A stretch of 34,780 bases of DNA. Source: Photorhabdus caribbeanensis. GTDB lineage: Bacteria > Pseudomonadota > Gammaproteobacteria > Enterobacterales > Enterobacteriaceae. The stretch covers positions 1-34,780 of the forward strand of contig NZ_RCWB01000044.1 in NCBI RefSeq assembly GCF_018448885.1, read 5' to 3'. A program made the translations under genes and the position numbers. The notes beneath the pieces are model-generated. The model was not told where the DNA came from. It searched no databases and saw only the letters and a program-made list of their open reading frames with translations. Of the stretch, positions 30,453 through 34,780 are shown one piece after another (the first letter of the stretch is position 1; the number at the start of each line of letters is the position of its first letter).

Positions 30453-30481
30453 AAATTGCCTAACTTTTGGGAGCAATTCAC
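30453..30481 (-). repeat. Degenerate end of the CDI module repeat (copy D)
   Basis: AATTGCCTAACTTTTGGGAG..ATTCAC aligns at about 21 of 28 positions to the outer end of copy B (gattatctagcatttgg..ttcac), and similarity continues weakly to about 30505. It marks the left limit of the module array after the DUF2569 gene. Confidence 0.4.
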
Positions 30482-30587
30482 AAGGTCGAGTTAGTTTTGA
30501 CTGTCATATTTTTTGAATAAATATGGGTTGCAAAAAACTCACCTACTCTTATTTAACATCGTTTGCAAAATAGTTTAATTTTAATCA

Positions 30588-31079
30588 TTACTTTATAAAT
30601 GTTCTTTTAACTCGAATAGATATAATAAAATAAGGAACCCATATACATACATAAAACACAGTTCTAAAAAATAAGAAGAGATAACTATAATCCAGTTTTA
30701 TTTCATATACATAATGAGCCAATGCTAAATCGGTTATTACAAATAATGAAGTAAAAACTAAAAGGATAATGTAAAATAAAGGTGTTTTTTTCTTCTTTTT
30801 AAAAAAAAGAATTGATGTATAAAGTGCAACTCCAAAAATAATGGTAAAACAAATAAACTCAAATCCTATAAGGATACGTAATTCACCTAGAAAATCATAA
30901 CCAGAGATCAGGATTGTCATTGTTTTATATGCACTAAATAAAGAACTTAATATTGCAAAGATAATATTTATTGCCGGAAAATAGAGAAATCCGCCGATTC
31001 CACTCAGCTCTTTCTCCTCACATGTGGCACAAAAATCTGATTCATGTAATGCTGGATTTTCACATTTAATACACTTCAT
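30588..31079 (-). CDS. DUF2569-type membrane protein with N-terminal zinc ribbon; probable CDI immunity protein
   Basis: 163 residues. The N-terminus has two CxxC pairs (Cys3/Cys6 and Cys17/Cys20), a small zinc ribbon. A DUF2569-like region follows, beginning GIGGFLYFPAINIIFAI, with four hydrophobic helices (about 32-52, 70-92, 102-124, 135-157) separated by Lys-rich loops (FFKKKKKTP). GGAGAAG precedes the ATG. Its place after a truncated CdiA-CT tail, at the immunity position of a module, suggests it once protected the inner membrane from a membrane-active toxin; this is inferred from position. The partner toxin is broken, so this is an orphan immunity gene. Confidence 0.7.
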   Translation of the reverse strand: MKCIKCENPALHESDFCATCEEKELSGIGGFLYFPAINIIFAILSSLFSAYKTMTILISGYDFLGELRILIGFEFICFTIIFGVALYTSILFFKKKKKTPLFYIILLVFTSLFVITDLALAHYVYEIKLDYSYLFLFFRTVFYVCIWVPYFIISIRVKRTFIK

Positions 31080-31125
31080 AAAACTTCTCCAAATAATAAC
31101 CTCAATCCAAAGATTGATTATTAAC

Positions 31126-31601
31126 TTACGTAAATCGTATAGGTGATAGTATATAAACCAACAACTTATTAGCTCTATAAATACCCCTATTTTTAATAAC
31201 CTTATTTACATCTCCAAGTGAAAAAAGAAATATTCCATCTATAAAAAACGACATAAGCACTTTATTACCAATTACAGTACTAACTGCGCTACCTAACATT
31301 GAGATTGTAGGATCTTCCCCTTTAACTTTACTTCCTAAATAAGCGCCTCCTGTATTAACAAGGGTGCTAAATAGTGTTCCTTTACCTTGAGTTAATGCGC
31401 CTGTTCCTACCTCTATAGTATATCTATTGCACTTATAGTGTTCTCTTGGGAGGATTTACCTTCATTTAGCATAGCGGTACCCAGACTGGATGCTGACCGA
31501 CCGTAATCCGCCATCCCTTTGGGTAAGCTCAGGGCATTATTATCCGCAACAACCCATTCCATTGCGAAGTTGATTACCGAACACCGATTTTCCCTGCGCA
31601 C
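31126..31601 (-). pseudogene. Frameshifted CdiA-CT toxin remnant (module C)
   Basis: From GTG 31601 the frame reads MRRENRCSVINFAMEW then VVADNNALSLPKGMADYG and stops at TAG 31413-31415. The protein resumes in another frame as TIEVGTGALTQGKGTLF, GGAYLGSKVKGEDPTIS and GNKVLMSFF, and ends at TAA 31126-31128. VADNN stands where CdiA has VENN, the border of the exchangeable toxin tip. The later part, rich in Gly and small residues, resembles the pre-toxin region of membrane-acting tips. The frame change falls around 31415-31440. The immunity-like DUF2569 gene follows after 47 bp. Confidence 0.6.
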
Positions 31602-31755
31602 TCAGTCAGTTACCACCCATTTTTTCCAGTGAGGTTTGAGGCTCGACCCACAACGCCCCGACGCGACTTTTTAGCCTGTAAGCCACTTTGCTCCGACTTA
31701 ATCAACTACACCTTAAATGGTCAGATGGTTGTCCAACATTTACAGTGTAGTTTAC
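31527..31755 (-). repeat. 229-bp CDI module repeat, copy C
   Basis: Reads on the minus strand from the outer hairpin (31702-31754, stem AACTACAC/GTGTAGTT) through a conserved middle (AAAAGTCGCGTCGGGGCGTT, GGGTCGAGCCTCAAACCTC) to the VENN-like codons of module C. The inner 170 bp is nearly identical to copy A; the hairpin is the most diverged part. Confidence 0.85.
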
Positions 31756-31772
31756 GAAGCCAAGGTTTATAT

Positions 31773-32207
31773 TCAGTCAACTGGAGTTGCTATATATCGT
31801 TCGAGTACATAGACGTCACTGACATCACATTCTGGGTAAATCCATTTTGCCCAGTTATCTATAATCCATTGGGTGCTTAATCCCCTTGTTTCAATTAAAC
31901 TACATTCTGCTGGTAGTTTTACCAATATCAACCCAGCCTTATATCCAGAAGAGACAATTAGTCCATATGGGCGTTCATCGTCCTGAGTTTCAAAAACCAT
32001 AAAATCAACTTGTTCTTCATAGGGCCATGTTGCCGGCAACCTGAATACGGTTCCTCTGGATATATATTTTTCTATATGATCGATGAGTTTCATTATTAAA
32101 AGTTTCAATGAGTCTTTTGGTTCTATTCCCGCATTACGGCGATTTCCATCACCACCAAGAGTATGTTTAAGATTTGATTTATAAACTAACTCATTATTCG
32201 CTGTCAC
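31773..32207 (-). CDS. Imm45-like immunity protein fused to a toxin-linker remnant
   Basis: 144 codons from ATG 32207. Residues 39-144 (MKLIDHIEKYISRGTVFRLP, WPYEEQVDFMVFE, ERPYGLIVSSGYKAGLI, NWAKWIYPECDVSDVY) resemble Immunity protein 45 (Imm45) as remembered; the native start would be ATG 32093. Residues 1-38 are not immunity sequence but the end of the preceding CdiA-CT linker (TANNELVYKSNLKHTLGGDG, then NAGIEPKDSLKL), joined in frame to the immunity start with the toxin catalytic domain deleted. The upstream frame is continuous back to 32762 apart from one TAG. The protein may still be made from the inner ATG, though a good ribosome site is not seen. Confidence 0.6.
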   Translation of the reverse strand: MTANNELVYKSNLKHTLGGDGNRRNAGIEPKDSLKLLIMKLIDHIEKYISRGTVFRLPATWPYEEQVDFMVFETQDDERPYGLIVSSGYKAGLILVKLPAECSLIETRGLSTQWIIDNWAKWIYPECDVSDVYVLERYIATPVD

Positions 32208-32762
32208 TGGATTAGGTACTGGTACAGCACTTCCTTTGACTCCTTTTGCTCCAGATTTACTGATCCCTCCGGCCGCTCCCGCAGACGCCGCAATTCCCGT
32301 CTACCCCATAATCTTCACGATTTCCTGGGTGGTTTCTTCTGAGCCTCCGGTGATTTGGGCACGATGGAGCACTAAATTCCGTGATGCGTCAATATTCGAC
32401 ATGGCACCGCGTAAATCTGCCCATTCCCGCACTTCTACTGGCGTGAGGGAATCCAGTCCCTGCATTCTGGCTTTTTCCTGAATTTCGCCTATCCGAGCAC
32501 TGTAATCACCTTGCAATGCCCGCAGCTCTTTAGCAACGGCAACGCACTGGTCAGCCCCTGAACACGTTGCTATCCGCTCTTGAACCTTGTCATATTCCTG
32601 CCGATATTTATCCCTGACAGTCGCACGGCAACTGCTATCACCCTGACAATTAACCAGTTCCTCACTTCTTGAACGATTCTGGTCAACGCTTAGATGATTA
32701 TTGTCTACAACAACGCATTCCATTGCGAAGTTGACTGCCGAACACCGATTTTCCCAATGCAC
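32094..32762 (-). pseudogene. CdiA-CT pre-toxin remnant with one amber stop (module B)
   Basis: From GTG 32762: MHWENRCSAVNF then VVVDNNHLSVDQNRSRSEEL, NCQGDSSCRATVRDKYRQEY and CSGADQCVAVAKELRALQGD, ending ..ETTQEIVKIMG at TAG 32301-32303. The same frame continues after the stop (TGIAASAGAAGGISKSGAKG...) to the linker NELVYKSNLKHTLGGDG. The VDNN block is the VENN equivalent and the Cys-containing helical stretch is the pretoxin region of CdiA. The catalytic tip is gone, deleted at the junction with the Imm45-like gene. One base change would restore a 329-residue pre-toxin/immunity fusion. Confidence 0.65.
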
Positions 32763-32916
32763 TCAGTCGGTTACAATCAATTTTTCCCGGCACGGTTTGA
32801 TGCCCGGCCCATAACGCCCCGACGCGACTTTTTAGCCTGTAAGCCACTTTTCTCAGACGTAATGAACAGCCCCTTTTAAATGCCGGATGATTATCTAGCA
32901 TTTGGGGGCAGTTCAC
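32688..32916 (-). repeat. 229-bp CDI module repeat, copy B
   Basis: Same unit as copies A and C. The outer inverted repeat is at 32863-32915 (TGAACAGCCCC/GGGGGCAGTTCA). The inner end runs into the VDNN codons of module B. It is more diverged than A versus C in the region 32740-32800. Confidence 0.85.
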
Positions 32917-32945
32917 TGTGGTCGGAGCTAGTCCAGTTACTCTAA

Positions 32946-33280
32946 TTAATAGTCAAATTTATCAGCTAGTACACCTGCTGCACCTACACCACCCGGAGTT
33001 AATGCCTCAGCGACCTAAATATCTTCATTATTTAGGCCAATTGCTGGCGCAGCTTTACACCCTTCCATTGCATCTCGTGCCATTGCAGCAATTTCAGTTG
33101 TGGCGGCCACAATCTGGGCACCACCGGCTATGCCATTCCTCCCGCAGAGACAATTAGGTTTCCATCAGCTATACCTTTAGCAATATTAGCCTTGCACGTC
33201 GTATCGCAATCTGGTGTTTTACTTAACCAGAACCCAAGATCCGAGCCGGCTGCTGCGCCAAGGACATTATTATTCGCCAC
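32946..33280 (-). pseudogene. CdiA-CT remnant joined at its VENN codons to the end of the Imm63-like gene
   Basis: Minus strand from GTG 33280: VANNNVLGAAAGSDLGFWLS, then CKANIAKGIADG and a stop at ..GGMA*. In the adjacent frame the sequence continues IAGGAQIVAATTEIAAMARD, then a TAG, then VAEALTPGGVGAAGVLADK to TAA 32946-32948. It therefore has one frameshift and one stop. This is a Gly/Ala-rich pre-toxin region with no catalytic domain and no immunity gene before the next repeat. Its first codons overlap the last 11 bases of the Imm63-like gene. Confidence 0.55.
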
Positions 33281-33686
33281 TATTGTCTATGTACGGCGAT
33301 CTTTCTAATATTTCCTCAATTTTTTTCTTGGCTCTTAATACCCACTTTTTATCTAATACACCTAATATTTCTAGCTCTTTTTTAAAATAAGCTCTACGAA
33401 AATCTTTACTTTCATCATTCCTATTCTTTAATTCATATTCAGATGCCATTTGGCTAGCTACACTTTCCATTATCCAATATAGCAGCTCATTTAAATCTTC
33501 AGTTGTTTGCCTAAATATTTCATATTCTCTTTCAGAGTAAATAATATGATATTGATTATTATCAATAACTATATATCCAGAACCATCACCAACAGGCTTT
33601 GAATAAACTATCAACATCGATTTAGGTGCATTAATCTTAGCACCTAAAGACCACACTTTTTCCTGTATTTCATTTATGGTTAGCAT
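33270..33686 (-). CDS. Probable TNT immunity protein (Imm63-like)
   Basis: 138 residues, acidic/hydrophilic, predicted soluble. It overlaps the end of the TNT toxin gene by 17 bases, the usual toxin/immunity coupling. Features resembling Imm63 as remembered: QEKVWSLGAKINAP near the N-terminus, YIVIDNNQYHIIYSERE, and TTEDLNELLYWIMESVA. The C-terminal third is Lys/Glu-rich helix. In the cytoplasm it should bind and block the NAD-glycohydrolase tip of its partner. The last residues (NSGE) fall in the junction with the next remnant's VENN codons, so the native C-terminus may have been altered by recombination. The family label is less certain than the immunity role. Confidence 0.7.
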   Translation of the reverse strand: MLTINEIQEKVWSLGAKINAPKSMLIVYSKPVGDGSGYIVIDNNQYHIIYSEREYEIFRQTTEDLNELLYWIMESVASQMASEYELKNRNDESKDFRRAYFKKELEILGVLDKKWVLRAKKKIEEILERSPYIDNSGE

Positions 33687-34539
33687 TCTTTACTTCCTTT
33701 ACATATCCATTTTTTATAAGCCAATCAACATTTACCCTCTCAGGGAAATTCGGCAATATCTGAACTCCTCCTCCAGGCTGATCAAACGCTGGCGCAATTT
33801 TGCCTTGCAGTACCGGAAGTGGTTTAATTACTTCATATTCATGGTATTTTCCTGCTTTAGAACCAGGAGCCAGTGCTCGATTTTCATAAGGAACTCCTTT
33901 GGGAGACAAAAACGCCCCATTTGCACTACCATATCTATCCAGTCTAGTACCTACAGCTAAAACATCTTCTTTCGGGGGTTCAGCAAATCCTAATTTAGGT
34001 GGCCAATTCCATTCAGTATTAGATTTTCTAAATTTATCATAGGATGAGTATCCTCCCGATTCACTATCTGTTATAGCACTATCTTTATTAAAGTTTCTTG
34101 ATGTTTTTTCTGAGCCAGATGACACCTCTTGATATTTATTCAAAGACAAATACATTTTAGCTGCTGCAAACTGTATCAGCTTCGCTTCACTGGTAGGTAT
34201 CCCTCCGGCAACAATTTCCGCCGCTTTCTGTGGCGTCATCTGCTCATTTGATAACACGACATCCAATGGAACACCAAAGAAATTACCCCACGCAATAATC
34301 AAACCTTTTGCTGGGTCCTGACCATCAGGGACTTGCCCTTTTAGATAGTGAGTTAAGGCTGCGTTGATTTCTTCGGGTGTTGCCCCAGATTGGGCCATTT
34401 TTTGAGCCAGTGAACCCGCACCTTCAAAATGTTTAGCGCCTTCGGCACCGAACAAACTTCCCATGCTAAGGGCATTATTATCCGTAACAACGCATTCCAT
34501 TGCGAAGTTGATTACCGAACACCGATTTTCCCTGCGCAC
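33670..34539 (-). CDS. Orphan CdiA C-terminal module with TNT (NAD+ glycohydrolase) toxin domain
   Basis: 289 residues, GTG start at 34539 without a ribosome site. Residues 1-25 are the shared repeat-encoded lead-in with the VENN equivalent VTDNNALS (17-24). A pre-toxin region follows (about 28-165; MTPQKAAEIVAGGIPTSEAK). Residues about 190-289 match the tuberculosis necrotizing toxin (TNT) fold: GTRLDRYGSANGAFLSPKG (Arg202), PYENRAL (Arg221), YHEYEVIKPLPV, and FDQPGGGVQI (Gln260), the positions of the NAD-contacting Arg/Arg/Gln of the family. TNT domains destroy NAD+ in target cells. It lacks the CdiA export and stick domains, so it would act only after recombination into a full cdiA. The first complete module of the array. 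Confidence 0.8.
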   Translation of the reverse strand: MRRENRCSVINFAMECVVTDNNALSMGSLFGAEGAKHFEGAGSLAQKMAQSGATPEEINAALTHYLKGQVPDGQDPAKGLIIAWGNFFGVPLDVVLSNEQMTPQKAAEIVAGGIPTSEAKLIQFAAAKMYLSLNKYQEVSSGSEKTSRNFNKDSAITDSESGGYSSYDKFRKSNTEWNWPPKLGFAEPPKEDVLAVGTRLDRYGSANGAFLSPKGVPYENRALAPGSKAGKYHEYEVIKPLPVLQGKIAPAFDQPGGGVQILPNFPERVNVDWLIKNGYVKEVKNANHK

Positions 34540-34695
34540 TCAGTCGGTTACAACCCGTTTTTTCCAGTGAGGTTTGAGGCTCGACCCACAACGCCCCGAC
34601 GCGACTTTTCAGCCTGTAAGCTACTTTTCCCAGACGTAATGAACTGCCCCCTTTTAAATGCCGGATGATTGTCTAACATTTGGGGTACAGTTCAC
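34465..34695 (-). repeat. 231-bp CDI module repeat, copy A
   Basis: Reads on the minus strand from the outer inverted repeat (34640-34694, TGAACTGCCCCC/GGGGTACAGTTCA) through the conserved middle to the codons VTDNNALS of the TNT module. It is the best-preserved copy. Confidence 0.88.
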
Positions 34696-34780
34696 ATGGA
34701 TGGGATTTTACTTTAGGCAGTAATAATAATTTATTGTCGAAGTGACAATGTTTTTCACTGTTTCTTTTTCTAAAATAATA
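34673..34780 (-). other. Tail of an open frame entering from the right edge
   Basis: A minus-strand frame is open from the window edge to TAG 34673-34675 (35 codons, ...HCHFDNKLLLLPKVKSHP then into the repeat). By position it could be the 3' end of the immunity gene of the next module to the right. Too short to classify. Confidence 0.2.

Noticed and set aside
31629-34668. Plus-strand open frames sharing a common translated stretch (31629-31880, 32694-32879, 34429-34668)
   Set aside because: They are antisense readings of the 230-bp repeat; the minus-strand frames carry the VENN motif and the toxin/immunity context.
31702-34694. Integron attC sites at the module borders
   Set aside because: Imperfect palindromes between cassettes suggested attC, but the ends lack the RYYYAAC/GTTRRRY core pairs and no integron integrase is present.

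Overview
The window looks like a chromosome segment from Photorhabdus or a close relative (Morganellaceae). The evidence is a low-GC enterobacterial core with near-E. coli proteins (icd to mfd), two ERIC repeats, a rhabduscin-type isonitrile synthase pair (isnA/isnB), and a string of orphan contact-dependent-inhibition (CDI) toxin/immunity modules. Identification is from remembered family sequences; no database was searched.

Layout. (1) 1-8.9 kb is accessory and gene-poor. It holds the end of a probable transposase, an ERIC copy, the lipoprotein amidase amiD, a sodium/alanine symporter, and 2.3 kb of AT-rich DNA with a decayed reading frame and the N-terminal stub of a phage integrase. A LysR regulator follows, diverging from a two-gene pteridine operon (FolE family plus QueD family), and then a small heptad-repeat membrane-anchored protein. 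(2) 8.9-27.5 kb is conserved core: icd(-); rluE-nudJ-mnmA-hflD-purB-phoP-phoQ-roxA(+); pepT, cobB, lolE-lolD-lolC(-); mfd(+). Compared with the remembered E. coli K-12 order, potABCD (between pepT and cobB) and nagK (between cobB and lolE) are absent here. (3) 28.3-30.1 kb is isnA-isnB (isonitrile synthase and Fe(II)/2-oxoglutarate oxygenase) without a glycosyltransferase beside them, followed by an inverted ERIC copy. (4) 30.4-34.8 kb is a minus-strand array of displaced CdiA-CT/CdiI modules, each starting near a VENN-like codon block.

The array is the most unusual part. Three copies of a ~230 bp repeat each lead into a VENN-like motif and a different toxin tail/immunity gene: an apparently intact TNT (NAD-glycohydrolase type) toxin with an Imm63-like partner; a toxin stub broken by one amber codon and deleted into an Imm45-like gene; and a frameshifted tail followed by a zinc-ribbon DUF2569 membrane protein. 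A fourth remnant joins directly onto the end of the Imm63-like gene at the VENN codons. Each repeat begins with a 53-55 bp inverted repeat whose stem changes by compensatory substitutions between copies, so the structure rather than the sequence seems to be kept.

How the genes work together. mfd couples repair to transcription; lolCDE exports lipoproteins, of which AmiD is a likely client; phoPQ senses Mg2+/antimicrobial peptides; mnmA, rluE and roxA modify tRNA, rRNA and ribosomal protein L16. isnAB would supply an isonitrile-vinyl-phenol aglycone, and the CDI modules form a reserve of toxin tips that an intact cdiA, probably beyond the right edge, could acquire by recombination.
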